A DNA stretch of 64,000 nt from Acidimicrobiia bacterium (GCA_030065575.1 JASJDZ010000002.1:1-64000); one strand, 5' to 3'; counted from the stretch's first letter, positions 37,968-48,018 are shown. Numbers and translations are program-made. Notes: a model not told the origin generated them from the sequence alone.

Positions 37968-38043
37968 GACTGCGCCCGCAGGCCGTCACCTCCTTGTCAA
38001 TCGTTCGCCGGCGTCGGGGTCAACCCGGCCCGCTTGCGCTTGC

Positions 38044-38062
38044 TAGGGGACTGGTTCCCCTA
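38044..38062. terminator. hairpin overlapping the trxB stop codon
   Basis: TAGGGGA-CTGGT-TCCCCTA, 7-bp arms. Confidence 0.4.
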
Positions 38063-38980
38063 ATTCTCCTGTTCATCGAGCCAGCGTTCGGCGTCGATGG
38101 CTGCCTGGCAACCCATGCCTGCAGCCGTAATCGCTTGACGGTATACGTGATCGGCGACATCTCCTGCCGCAAAGACACCAGGCACAGAGGTCATGGTGTT
38201 CCCGTTAGTCAAGATGTAGCCGTTCTCATCTAACTCAATCTGACCCTCGAAGATTCCCGTGTTCGGTGTGTGCCCGATGGCCAGGAAGAGTCCCTCGACC
38301 GGAAGCTCGGAGACTTCGTCGGTTACGACGTTGCGCACCTGCAATCCGGTTACCAGCGAATCGCCGAGTACATCCTCGACGACAGTGTTCCAAACCATCT
38401 CGACCTTGTCGTGAGCGAGCAGCCGATTGGCCATGATCTTCGATGCGCGCAACTCGTCGCGACGATGAATGACATAGACCTTGGAGGCGAACTTGGTGAG
38501 GAATAGAGCCTCTTCGGCTGCGCTATCGCCACCACCCACTACGGCGATCGCCTTCTCCCGGAAGAAGAACCCATCGCAGGTTGCGCAGGCGGATACTCCG
38601 TGACCACGCAGCCGGGTCTCGTTCTCCAGCCCCAGCCAGCGCGCCGAAGCGCCGGTGGAGATGATCACGGAGTCGGCCTCATAGAGATCGTCTTCGACCC
38701 ATAGCTTGAACGGTCGCGAGGAGAAGTCGACTTTGGTGACGTCGTAACTCATGATTCGTGTCTCGAAGCGCTCCGCCTGATTACGGAAGTCCTCCATGAG
38801 CTGGGGACCGAGGATTCCGTCAGGAAATCCGGGGTAGTTCTCTACGTCGGTCGTGAGCATGAGTTGTCCGCCGCGCTCCATGCCTTCGATCATGAGAGGC
38901 CGGAGATCGGCCCGGGCGGTATAGATGGCGGCGGTGAGCCCGGCGGGGCCCGAGCCGACGATAACGACCTTCTCAGTCAT
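38060..38980 (-). CDS. trxB: thioredoxin reductase
   Basis: [22 protein letters not shown]; redox [37 protein letters not shown]. Confidence 0.97.
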   Translation of the reverse strand: MTEKVVIVGSGPAGLTAAIYTARADLRPLMIEGMERGGQLMLTTDVENYPGFPDGILGPQLMEDFRNQAERFETRIMSYDVTKVDFSSRPFKLWVEDDLYEADSVIISTGASARWLGLENETRLRGHGVSACATCDGFFFREKAIAVVGGGDSAAEEALFLTKFASKVYVIHRRDELRASKIMANRLLAHDKVEMVWNTVVEDVLGDSLVTGLQVRNVVTDEVSELPVEGLFLAIGHTPNTGIFEGQIELDENGYILTNGNTMTSVPGVFAAGDVADHVYRQAITAAGMGCQAAIDAERWLDEQEN

Positions 38981-39001
38981 CGTTGGATCCTTTGGTGAAA
39001 C

Positions 39002-39289
39002 TCAGTTCTCGGTGGTCTTGCGCGGTATGCGCATCCTCCATACGAACATCCCGGCGATCACAAATAATCCCCCGATGATGGTGTAGGCCCACTGCATACC
39101 GACCAGACCGGCGAGTAGTCGGACCAGCCCGACAACCAGGAATATGCACAGCACTAACCCGAGCGCGACGGCAACGATGCCGACGCCCGTCCACTTGGCG
39201 GCCTCGGCAAGCCGATCGACCGTCAACGAGCGGATCTTGGTGGCGGTTTCCTCGAGGAAGTCGGCGATCTGTGTTGGGTAATCGTTCAT
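39002..39289 (-). CDS. small two-TM membrane protein
   Basis: Two hydrophobic segments in a 95-aa ORF beside trxB. Confidence 0.65.
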   Translation of the reverse strand: MNDYPTQIADFLEETATKIRSLTVDRLAEAAKWTGVGIVAVALGLVLCIFLVVGLVRLLAGLVGMQWAYTIIGGLFVIAGMFVWRMRIPRKTTEN

Positions 39290-39332
39290 CGCCTCTGAGG
39301 TTAGTCAGTGACCGGGAGGGTTTCGCCAGCCG

Positions 39333-40244
39333 CTAGGGGAGCGGAGTGATCAGACTGCAATCAGGCAGGACCGTAGCGAACACAACTTGCCCAGCCTCTG
39401 CCGGGACGTAGGCGACCAATACTGCTTCTGCGCCATCCTGGGTTGTCACAATCCCGAGCATCACCGGGCTGCTACCGGCGGGCAAGCCGAAGATGGAAGA
39501 CACCTCCGGAGTGACACTTTCGGCGAGGCACTCGGCGAAGAACGGGTCGAGGCGCTTCACGCTCGCTGTGGTGTCGGCGAGATCAACGTCGTCACCGGGG
39601 ACTAGGTCGAGCAGTGCTGCGGCGTCGACCTCGTCGATCGGCCCGAGGAACTCGAGCGCAAACAGAATCCCTTCAGGCTCGCCGTCCTCCAGAGTCACAG
39701 CCGTTGTTGTTGTGGCTGCCTGATCCTCTGCGGTATCGAGCGCAGTCGGTGGGGCAGCTTCGGCGGCAGCATTGTCGGTGCCGGCCATCTCCTCGGCTCC
39801 GTCACGTTCGATGTCCAAGAAGGATGCAGCCGTAGTCTCGGTTGCGCCTGCCTCGAATGAGGGTGCGGCGACGGCCTCGTCGGAGGAATCGTCCCCCTGC
39901 CCACCGAAGAGCGTCGGGAGGGAGATGATGACCACGAGGAGGGCAGCGGCAACGCCGGCAACGGGCAGGAAGCGCGACCAGGCGATGGGCCGGCGGGTCG
40001 AACGGGGCTCTGGTGTCGCCAGCGAGAGCTCTTGCTTGAGGGCCGTATGGAGCCGGGCGGACTCTGTTGCGGTGAGGTAGACGTCCGGGGCTGCGTCGAG
40101 AGCCTCGATAGCCAGTCGCTGCAGCTCGAGATCGGCGGAGGCTTCAGCGCTCGCGGCGATCTCCGCCGCTGCTGCGGCTGCGGCCTCGTCGTCGAGGGTG
40201 CCCTCGGCAAGGGCCATGATCAGCTCTTCGTAGTGTTCGTTCAT
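39333..40244 (-). CDS. anti-sigma-factor-like membrane protein
   Basis: N-terminal MNEHYEELIMALAEGTLDDEAAAAAAAEI, single TM, follows an ECF sigma gene. Confidence 0.65.
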   Translation of the reverse strand: MNEHYEELIMALAEGTLDDEAAAAAAAEIAASAEASADLELQRLAIEALDAAPDVYLTATESARLHTALKQELSLATPEPRSTRRPIAWSRFLPVAGVAAALLVVIISLPTLFGGQGDDSSDEAVAAPSFEAGATETTAASFLDIERDGAEEMAGTDNAAAEAAPPTALDTAEDQAATTTTAVTLEDGEPEGILFALEFLGPIDEVDAAALLDLVPGDDVDLADTTASVKRLDPFFAECLAESVTPEVSSIFGLPAGSSPVMLGIVTTQDGAEAVLVAYVPAEAGQVVFATVLPDCSLITPLP

Positions 40245-40246
40245 TT

Positions 40247-40819
40247 CTATTCGTCTCTTGGATGTCGCGAAGGCCCGCGAAGGTTCCCGAGACTCAACGC
40301 CAACTGCTTTCGTCCACGGAAGACCCGTGATTTCACGGTACCAATCGGTACGTCGAGTATTTGCGAAGCCTGTTCCAGGGAGAGCCCCTGAACGTCGACG
40401 AGCACAACGGCCGAGCGGAAATCGATAGGCACCTTCGCCAGCGCCTTCTCTATCTCAGGGCGAAGCTCGACCGCGGCGAACTCGTCTCCGCTCTGCCGGT
40501 CAGCCGGATCCGTTGTCTCCGGCAACGGTTCGGTGCGGCGCCGCTTCGCCTTGCGAAGCTGGTCGTAGCACGTATTGACTGCCACCCGGTAGAGCCAGGT
40601 GGAGAAGGCGGCCCTTGCCTCGTAACGGTCGGCCTTGCGGAACACCGTGAGGAAGGTCTCCTGCACAGCGTCGAGAGCCGCATCACGATCGCCCATCATC
40701 CGCAAGCAGATGCCGAAGACCCGATCCTCGTGGGCGCGAACCAGCTCATCAAAGGCGTCGACGTCGCCTTCGAGGTAGCGGTTCAGTAGTGCCACATCTT
40801 CTGAGGCCCTGCTGGTCAT
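40247..40819 (-). CDS. ECF RNA polymerase sigma factor (SigM position)
   Basis: AFDELVRAHEDRVFGICLRMMGDRDAALDAVQETFLTVFRKADRYEARAAFSTWLYRVAVNTCYD; sigma4 LSLEQASQILDVPIGTVKSRVFRGRKQL. Confidence 0.93.
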   Translation of the reverse strand: MTSRASEDVALLNRYLEGDVDAFDELVRAHEDRVFGICLRMMGDRDAALDAVQETFLTVFRKADRYEARAAFSTWLYRVAVNTCYDQLRKAKRRRTEPLPETTDPADRQSGDEFAAVELRPEIEKALAKVPIDFRSAVVLVDVQGLSLEQASQILDVPIGTVKSRVFRGRKQLALSLGNLRGPSRHPRDE

Positions 40820-40850
40820 CAGCGGATTCTGGCGCGTTCTGGCATGCGTG

Positions 40851-42155
40851 TCATGCCAAGAACGTGACCTCCGAGACCTCGGAGTAGAACTCATCCGCTG
40901 CTTGCTCGGGTAAGTCGGTGAGCCAGAGAAGCCAGACCCCGCCATCACGATCGGGAAGCTGCATCGTCGCCGGCGCATCAAAGACCGTTCCCGACCCGAT
41001 CCGCTCCCAGTCGGAGAACGTCGCCGGAATGGTCTCGGCCCACAGCACCGAGTAGGCAGTTCCTGCGCTGGCCCGGATCTCGATGGAACCGGGAGCTCCG
41101 GCGACCCGGAAGGTGACACCAACGCCGTCCTTGAGTCGAGGCAGGGGATCGAAGTAGCGCTCCGTGCGCCAAGTGGTGGAGAAGTTACCGTCCACCAGAT
41201 TGGGTAGATCCCGTTCTCGTTCGCTTTCGTCACCGAACGGGTCGTACACCGACGGCTCGGCGCCGAGGACCCCGGGTATAGCCTCGGGAAGGGTTGTCGT
41301 CGCCGGCAATGTGGTCGTTGTAGTAGTGACTTCTCTCTCAACCGGTGGGGTAGCCGGAAAGAGGAAAGGTGAGTCAGGGTCCACATCGAGGGCAAGGCCG
41401 ATGCCCGCAATGACTATTGCGCTGATCAGGAGCATCGCTGCCGGGATAACCCACCTCCACGACCAGCCCTGGCGGCGTACCGGCGGGGGAGAGGAGGGAA
41501 TTGCCCGCAGGGCCGCCCCCAGCGCCTTGGCGTCGAGCTCCCCCGACTCGGCGCGTCGCAGGGCTTCATCCACAGATGGGGGCAGACCTTCAACGAGGTG
41601 CGAAGGGCGGATCTCCGGACTGGCTGAGCCGGTGACCGCGATACGCAGTGCCCTGGCCAGTGCCACGGTATCGGCGGTGGCTTTGGTTGATAGACGGTGG
41701 CGTCCATAGGAGCTGAGCTTTGCGGGGTGAGCCGCCGCAAACACGATGGCTCCGGGGTCGATCGCCCCGTGGATCACTCCTGCCGAGTGAAGCTCGGCGA
41801 GACCCTCGGCAAGCCCGGCAGCGTTGGGGAGGAACTCAGACACCGGCAGTGTTTCCCCGGCAGCGAGCCGGTCGGCGATGGACACACCCCCGTTCCACTC
41901 GATGGCGGCATGAGCCCCGCCCGCCGGTGCTTCGGCCACTTCATACACCCCGGCGAGGTGTACATGCTCAACCGTTGCGGCCGCCCGGGTGCTGGTGGTG
42001 AACTCGGCGACCCGGGCCGGGGTGGCATCCGAATCCAGGACCCGAATCAACACCGGTCGATCGAGTGCGGTGTCGGTGGCGAGCCATTCGTCGATGTCGC
42101 CGTCGCGTCCGAGCCGGACCTGGGTTTGGTATCTGTCGGGTAGTTGCGGTGCCAC
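40851..42155 (-). CDS. pseudokinase-TM-extracellular domain protein (MviN C-terminus-like)
   Basis: Kinase-like N-terminus with HGAIDPGAIVF instead of HRDLKPxN; TM; C-terminal discoidin-like region NLVDGNFSTTWRTERYFDP. Confidence 0.65.
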   Translation of the reverse strand: MAPQLPDRYQTQVRLGRDGDIDEWLATDTALDRPVLIRVLDSDATPARVAEFTTSTRAAATVEHVHLAGVYEVAEAPAGGAHAAIEWNGGVSIADRLAAGETLPVSEFLPNAAGLAEGLAELHSAGVIHGAIDPGAIVFAAAHPAKLSSYGRHRLSTKATADTVALARALRIAVTGSASPEIRPSHLVEGLPPSVDEALRRAESGELDAKALGAALRAIPSSPPPVRRQGWSWRWVIPAAMLLISAIVIAGIGLALDVDPDSPFLFPATPPVEREVTTTTTTLPATTTLPEAIPGVLGAEPSVYDPFGDESERERDLPNLVDGNFSTTWRTERYFDPLPRLKDGVGVTFRVAGAPGSIEIRASAGTAYSVLWAETIPATFSDWERIGSGTVFDAPATMQLPDRDGGVWLLWLTDLPEQAADEFYSEVSEVTFLA

Positions 42156-42199
42156 TACCGAACGAGATTACCTCTGCGTCGAAATAGGCCGGGTTTGAT

Positions 42200-42937
42200 T
42201 CAGCCTTTGTACTGGAGAAGAGTCAGCGGCTCGGGAAGACTGACGAAACCTTCGTCCTCATAGAGGCGTATCGCGGAGTGGTTGTCGATCTGGGTGTTCA
42301 ACAGCAAGACTTTGGCCCCGGCAGAACGGGCCTTGCGAACAACCACGCGAACCAGAGAGCGACCCATGCCTTGACCCTGCCACTCCGGTTGCACGGCGAC
42401 TCTCTGCAGGTAGGCGATAGCGCTACCAAATCCGACGACCGCATAGGCTATGGGACCTCCGTCGCCACCGAGGATGATCAACGTCGTGGAACGGGACGTT
42501 GCCCCGATGGCCTCCTCGAGCGCTCCCCGATTGAACCGCCAGAACGGCGCAAAAGCAGCTTCATCTATGGAAAGCAGATCAGCTAGATCGATTTCGGGCT
42601 GCTCCACGACCAGGTGGTCCGGCGCTCCGGTCGTATCGTCGAGAGACTTGCGCAAGAGGGCGAGGTCGACAAGGGGCTTGTAGCCCGCCTGGGTCCAGGC
42701 TCGTTGCGCCGATTCGGGCAGAGGCGGCGAGATCACGCCGGTGGTTCCCAGGCTGAGCAAGTGCTCCGAGCAGGCTTCCAGGAAGGAGGCACCACCGCGG
42801 AGGAGGCGAAGCGAGGCTTGGGGCTCATCATCATTCCAGGGGCGCGCTTCAGCACGAGCCCATCCCCGGCGCAGTGTGATCCTGCCCGGCCACTGTCCCC
42901 GCTGATTCAACGCGGAGGTCTGATCGGCGAGAGCCAT
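42200..42937 (-). CDS. GNAT acetyltransferase
   Basis: AVQPEWQGQGMGRSLVRVVVRKARSAGAKVLLLNTQIDNHSAIRLYEDEGF. Confidence 0.88.
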   Translation of the reverse strand: MALADQTSALNQRGQWPGRITLRRGWARAEARPWNDDEPQASLRLLRGGASFLEACSEHLLSLGTTGVISPPLPESAQRAWTQAGYKPLVDLALLRKSLDDTTGAPDHLVVEQPEIDLADLLSIDEAAFAPFWRFNRGALEEAIGATSRSTTLIILGGDGGPIAYAVVGFGSAIAYLQRVAVQPEWQGQGMGRSLVRVVVRKARSAGAKVLLLNTQIDNHSAIRLYEDEGFVSLPEPLTLLQYKG

Positions 42938-43152
42938 CCTTCGGCATCCTCCTCTGCTGACAGGTTTCTCCGCCTGTCAATGCCATTCCGCTGCGGCCGG
43001 TGCCCACGTTAACCGGCCCCCGTAGCCCCTCAGCCGCACCACCCACCAATTGCGGGCAAGCACCGTTCAAGTGCCGGCAGCCAGCGGCCGATACCGAAAC
43101 TGATACCACGCAGTGTGGCCGTGCGAGCCACCGAGAGTCGCTAAGGATGAAG

Positions 43153-44241
43153 ATGGATCAACTGCCGACGCTAGAGGCGCTGCTGGGCAAGCTTGCCGAG
43201 ATCGACGCCTCCGACCTGCACCTCAAAGTCGGGTCGCCTCCTGCCTACAGAATAGATGGGCAGCTCCATTTTTCTGAGCTGCCCAAGGTCCGTCCCGAGG
43301 ACACTACGGAATGGGCGGAGAAGCTCATGGACGACAAGTCCCGGGGCATCTTCGAAGAAGAGGGCGAAGTCGACTTCGGCTACGGAACGCCCAGCCTGGG
43401 TCGCTTCCGCGTGAACATCTATCGCCAGCGTGGCTCCATTGCCCTCGTGGTGCGCGCCGTTGTGGCGGGCAGCAAGGGCTTTGTCGAGCTTGGCTTGCCC
43501 GAAGCCGTGGGACGAGCCTGCAGGGAAGGACGTGGCTTGGTCATCGTGAGCGGTCCCTCCGGCTCCGGCAAGACCACGACCTTGAATGCGATGATCGATG
43601 AGATCAACTCGAACCGACGGGTGAGCGTGGTCACCCTTGAGGATCCGATCGAGATGTTGCATCGGGACAAGATGGCCATCGTGAGCCAACGGGAGGTCGG
43701 CGTCGATACCTCCAACTTCCCGGACGGGCTGCGGCGCATTCTCCGGCAAGACCCCGATGTCATCATGGTCAGCGAACTGCGAAACGCCGAGACGATCGAG
43801 GCTGCGCTCTACGCAGCCGAAACCGGGCACCTCGTTCTCAGTGCCATGTATACGGGCAATGCAACCGAGACGATCGCTCGACTGATCGAGGTCTTTGAGC
43901 CGCACCGCCACCATCAGATGAGGCTCCGATTTGGCCGCAACCTGAAGGCCGTGGTGAGTCAGCGTCTGGTCGCAGCGGCAGACGGCTCGGGCCGAATCCC
44001 GGCTGTTGAGGTGCTGACCGATACCGACCGGACCTTCGACTACATCATGGACCCGGAGCTCACAGGGAGGCTCGAAGAGGTGATGACGGAGGGTGCCTAC
44101 TACGGGATGAAGACCTTCGATCAGTGCCTCCTACAGATGTTCCGGGATGGAGCGCTGACCTTCGAGGAAGCACTCAACAACGCCTCCCACCCAACAGACT
44201 TCAGGATGGCCGCGCAGAAGACCGGACTGCGCACCGCCTGA
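43153..44241 (+). CDS. PilT-like type II/IV secretion ATPase
   Basis: ASDLHLKVGSPPAYRIDG; Walker A GPSGSGKTTT; LEDPIEMLHRDKMAIVSQREVG; RQDPDVIMVSELRNAETIEAALYAAETGHLVLSAM. Confidence 0.9.
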   Translation: MDQLPTLEALLGKLAEIDASDLHLKVGSPPAYRIDGQLHFSELPKVRPEDTTEWAEKLMDDKSRGIFEEEGEVDFGYGTPSLGRFRVNIYRQRGSIALVVRAVVAGSKGFVELGLPEAVGRACREGRGLVIVSGPSGSGKTTTLNAMIDEINSNRRVSVVTLEDPIEMLHRDKMAIVSQREVGVDTSNFPDGLRRILRQDPDVIMVSELRNAETIEAALYAAETGHLVLSAMYTGNATETIARLIEVFEPHRHHQMRLRFGRNLKAVVSQRLVAAADGSGRIPAVEVLTDTDRTFDYIMDPELTGRLEEVMTEGAYYGMKTFDQCLLQMFRDGALTFEEALNNASHPTDFRMAAQKTGLRTA

Positions 44242-44250
44242 GCCGGTTGA

Positions 44251-44307
44251 CCGGATCTAGGACTCAGCAGGAAGCAATGGCAGGGTTTTCGAGAGTCCTA
44301 GATCCGG
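44251..44307. repeat. 15-bp perfect inverted repeat with 27-nt loop
   Basis: CCGGATCTAGGACTC ... GAGTCCTAGATCCGG. Confidence 0.95.
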
Positions 44308-44338
44308 CCTCCCTTCTCCGGGCATTACGCTTCGGCCC

Positions 44339-44917
44339 ATGCCCGAGTTCACCTGTCGCGACTGCGGTGACGAGTTTTCGCTTCCGCAGAGCGTTCTAGA
44401 TCGTTACCCCGGATGGGTCCCCAAGCAGTGTCGAAACTGCCGGGATCGCAAGCCGGCGTCGTCGCAAACCCAGTCACCGCAGAAGGATCCGACCACCGGC
44501 GTGTTCACCGACGGCAGTTCGGTCCCGAACCCCGGCCCGGGAGGCTGGGGTGTGGTCTATGTGGTTGACGATGAGATCGTTGCCGAACGCTGGGGTCACG
44601 ATCCGGATACGACCAATAACAGGATGGAGCTGACTGCCCTCCTGGAGGCGCTCGAGGTTGTGCCGGCCGGGACTCCCATGACCGTCTACAGCGACTCGAA
44701 CCTGGCGGTTCGCACGATCACCGAGTGGGCAAGTGGCTGGGAGAAGCGTGGGTGGAAGCGCAAGTCGGGCCCGGTCGAGAATCTCGACCTGGTCAAGGAG
44801 GTCTACCGGGGATACCGAGATCGTCCCGAGTTGAAGCTGAAATGGATCAAGGCGCACGTTGGCTTCAAGTGGAACGAGCACGCCGATAAGCTGGCCGCTC
44901 GATGGAGCGAAGAGTGA
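44339..44917 (+). CDS. ribonuclease HI with N-terminal zinc ribbon
   Basis: FTCRDCG...KQCRNCRD ribbon; FTDGSSVPNPGPGGWG, NRMELTALLEAL, YSDSNLAV, IKAHVGFKWNEHADKLA. Confidence 0.9.
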   Translation: MPEFTCRDCGDEFSLPQSVLDRYPGWVPKQCRNCRDRKPASSQTQSPQKDPTTGVFTDGSSVPNPGPGGWGVVYVVDDEIVAERWGHDPDTTNNRMELTALLEALEVVPAGTPMTVYSDSNLAVRTITEWASGWEKRGWKRKSGPVENLDLVKEVYRGYRDRPELKLKWIKAHVGFKWNEHADKLAARWSEE

Positions 44918-46305
44918 TTCCGCCCCGCCTAGAGGAGTTGTTCGCAGAGGGGTCGCCGGCGCAGAGCCTTGGTGACCTGTTTGATCGCGCCGGCTACCAG
45001 TTGTATCTCGTTGGGGGGAGCGTGCGCGATGCGTTCCTCGGAGTCCCAACGAAGGACCTGGACTTCGCCACCGATGCCCGCCCCGACACGATCGTCGACC
45101 TGGTTGAGGACTGGGCCGATGCGGTGTTCCGGGTTGGTGAGCAGTTTGGGACCATCGGAGCCACCCATCGCGGTCAGGTACACGAGATCACCACTTTTCG
45201 CAGCGATGTCTATCGGGAGGACAGTCGCAAACCGCGCGTGGAGTTCTCTGACGACATCGAAACAGATCTCTCCCGGCGCGACTTCACCGTCAACGCAATG
45301 GCCGTGCGGCTCACCGGTGGTGGGTTGCCCGAGATGGTTGACCCATTCCAGGGCCTGGCCGACCTCGCCGCCCAGGTCCTACGTACACCGATGGAACCCG
45401 AGGTCTCATTTGGCGACGACCCGCTGCGGATGCTGCGTCTCTACAGATTCGCCGCAACACTCGGATTCCAGCCCGAAGCCGAGGCTGAGGAAGCGGTATT
45501 TCGGATGCGGGAGCGTCTGGAGATCATCTCGGCAGAGCGGATTCGCGACGAGCTGAGCAAGCTCATCGTCGGGACGCATGTCGAGAATGGGCTCTGGGGT
45601 CTGGTCAGGTCTCGTCTTGCCGACGAGTTCTTGCCTGAGCTGACGGCCCTCGAGCTAGAGCAGGACCCCGTACACAATCACAAGGATGTACTTGCGCACA
45701 CCATTGCGGTTGTGTCCAAGACTTCCCCCGACGAGGTCCTTCGCCTGGCCGCCCTTTTCCACGATGTCGGCAAACCGGCAACGCGAGAATTTGGGGAACA
45801 GGGAGTCACCTTCCACCATCACGAGGTGGTCGGGGCCCGCATGACGCGGCAGAGAATGCGACAGTTGCGCTTCCCCAAGGACACGATCCGTGAAGTCGCT
45901 CAGCTCGTGTTCCTCCACATGCGTCCGCATACCTACAAGATGGGATGGACCGACTCGGCGGTACGTCGCTACGTTCGCGATGCCGGCGTTCTGCTCCCGC
46001 GGCTCAACGAACTGGTTCGCAGTGATGTCACGACACGAAGCAGGAAACGAGCGAATGCCATCGCCCGCCGACTCGACGAACTGGAAGAGCGTATTGGTGA
46101 GCTACGGAAGCAGGAGGAGTTGGATGCCCTGCGCCCACCCATCGACGGCCACGACGTGATGGCTCATCTGCAGATCCCCGCCGGGCCGGCAGTGGGGGAG
46201 GCCATGAGGGTGCTCACTGAGCACCGTATCGAATACGGGCCCTACGAGCCCGAGGTTGCATACCGATTGCTCGACGAATGGTGGCGTTCTCGCAGCGAAG
46301 GCTAG
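44902..46305 (+). CDS. CCA tRNA nucleotidyltransferase with HD domain
   Basis: YLVGGSVRDAFLGVPTKDLDFATDARPD; RRDFTVNAMA; HD motif ALFHDVGKP. Confidence 0.95.
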   Translation: MERRVIPPRLEELFAEGSPAQSLGDLFDRAGYQLYLVGGSVRDAFLGVPTKDLDFATDARPDTIVDLVEDWADAVFRVGEQFGTIGATHRGQVHEITTFRSDVYREDSRKPRVEFSDDIETDLSRRDFTVNAMAVRLTGGGLPEMVDPFQGLADLAAQVLRTPMEPEVSFGDDPLRMLRLYRFAATLGFQPEAEAEEAVFRMRERLEIISAERIRDELSKLIVGTHVENGLWGLVRSRLADEFLPELTALELEQDPVHNHKDVLAHTIAVVSKTSPDEVLRLAALFHDVGKPATREFGEQGVTFHHHEVVGARMTRQRMRQLRFPKDTIREVAQLVFLHMRPHTYKMGWTDSAVRRYVRDAGVLLPRLNELVRSDVTTRSRKRANAIARRLDELEERIGELRKQEELDALRPPIDGHDVMAHLQIPAGPAVGEAMRVLTEHRIEYGPYEPEVAYRLLDEWWRSRSEG

Positions 46306-46311
46306 GCCGAG

Positions 46312-47148
46312 CTATTCGGCTGCTTCCTCTTCAACCTCGACGTCTACTTCGTCGGTGTCTTCCGAAGCCTGTCGTAGCCCCAGCACACCAGCGGTCACCA
46401 AGGCCTGGGATCCCAGCAGAACAAAGATGAACCCAATCCCGAGCCGGGCTGCGCGGGCGTACAGATAGACGATGCAGAAGGTGACGACACCAGCCGCGAT
46501 GGCAGCCGCAGATCCCGCCACACGATTGCGATCGAAGTGAGCCAGGTAGACAGCGAGGATGGCCCCGAGGCCGCCGAACCCCGCCAGCAACCGACCGATC
46601 GGGAAACTCCCCGGGTCCATGAGACGGAAGGGCCCCCAGGTCAGAACAGCGCCGGCGAGAATCAGAACAGCAGCGACTGCCATGACGATCGCAAGGCGAC
46701 GGTCGACGGGATCGGCGTTTTCATCGAGGGCGATCTGCTTGAAATTGGCCAGGCTGAACGGGGTCTCTCGCTCGCCGCTGTAGTCCGGTTCCTTCTTGCG
46801 GCGCCGGCGGCCCTTCTTGGGCTCTTCGCGGGAAACTCCAAGAAGGTCGAGGAAGAAGTCCTGTCCTTCGATCTCGAGGACGAGGGTCTCCTCCTGAGTC
46901 CGAAGATGGACCCGCTCGTTTACCACCCGGACGTCGACTTCGCTGTGGCTCCATGCGCCGATCTCGGTGTTGTCGGCGGTGACCACAACTCGATTCAGGT
47001 CAACGGTTACCTTGGCCTGGAGAGTCCCTTCGGGCTCGTCCAGCAGATAGACGCTTCCATAGAAATCGTTCACGGTCGGCCTTCCCTGAGAATCGACTCT
47101 GATTCTGTCATTGGAATCGGGACAAGACCAGTATCCCTTGAGCACCAA
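46312..47148 (-). CDS. membrane protein of unknown function
   Basis: Soluble N-terminus then about five TM segments. Confidence 0.65.
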   Translation of the reverse strand: MVLKGYWSCPDSNDRIRVDSQGRPTVNDFYGSVYLLDEPEGTLQAKVTVDLNRVVVTADNTEIGAWSHSEVDVRVVNERVHLRTQEETLVLEIEGQDFFLDLLGVSREEPKKGRRRRKKEPDYSGERETPFSLANFKQIALDENADPVDRRLAIVMAVAAVLILAGAVLTWGPFRLMDPGSFPIGRLLAGFGGLGAILAVYLAHFDRNRVAGSAAAIAAGVVTFCIVYLYARAARLGIGFIFVLLGSQALVTAGVLGLRQASEDTDEVDVEVEEEAAE

Positions 47149-47160
47149 AAAGTGTCAGGC

Positions 47161-48018
47161 CTATACGAGAACCAGGTCTTCGATCCCTACCGAGCGGATC
47201 ACGTCAGCGAGTGTGGCGAGCTGCTCGTGGCTGGCTTCCGGGATGTCGGCGAATTGCGGGCGCACTCCGTGCTGTCGGAATCCGATCAGCTTGACACGAA
47301 GCGACGGATCAACGTCGTAGAGCCAGCGCGCAGTCTTCTCGACTGCATCGGGGGCATCGTTGCGGCCGGGAACGATGAGAAGGCGGACCTCGTAGAGGCG
47401 GTCCCACTCGGCCAGGTAGCGGATGGTGTCGAGGACGAGATGGTTTGGCTGCCCGGTCATCGCAATGTGGGTGTCCGGATCGAGAGCCTTGAGGTCGATC
47501 ATTGCCCCATCCATGACCGGAAGAAGACGATCCCACACATCGCGGGTGGCATGGCCGTTGGAGTCGACGAAGGTCGTCAATCGTCCGAGGCGCTCATCAC
47601 ACTTGATCGAGCCGAACAGGCTGGCAACAAAGTCGGACTGCAGGGTGGGCTCCCCACCGGACACGGTGATGCCCGAAACGAATGGTGAAACCTCATGGAT
47701 TCTCTTCTTGAGGCCGTCGAGGCGGACCATCTGACTCAGCGGTGTGCTGTCGCTCGGGCAGACCTGGATGCAGATGTCGCAGCGGGTGCATTCATCCTCG
47801 TCGACCACTACCCGGGAGTGAACGTCGAAGTAGAGGGCCATCTCCGGACATGGCTCCACGCAGATGCCACAGCTATCGCACTCATTGATCGTGTACGGGT
47901 TGTGACAGGCGATGCAATCGAAGTTGCATCCCTGGAGGAACACCACAAAACGGTTGCCCGGTCCGTCGACCGCACTGAACCGTATTACGTCATTGAGGCG
48001 CCCTTGGGCTGCTTTCAC
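47161..48018 (-). CDS. yjjW: YjjW-type glycyl-radical enzyme activase (radical SAM, extra 2[4Fe-4S])
   Basis: GCNFDCIACHNP (CxxxCxxC), CDSCGICVEPCP and CTRCDICIQVCP ferredoxin motifs, ITVSGGEPTLQ. Confidence 0.9.
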   Translation of the reverse strand: MKAAQGRLNDVIRFSAVDGPGNRFVVFLQGCNFDCIACHNPYTINECDSCGICVEPCPEMALYFDVHSRVVVDEDECTRCDICIQVCPSDSTPLSQMVRLDGLKKRIHEVSPFVSGITVSGGEPTLQSDFVASLFGSIKCDERLGRLTTFVDSNGHATRDVWDRLLPVMDGAMIDLKALDPDTHIAMTGQPNHLVLDTIRYLAEWDRLYEVRLLIVPGRNDAPDAVEKTARWLYDVDPSLRVKLIGFRQHGVRPQFADIPEASHEQLATLADVIRSVGIEDLVLV

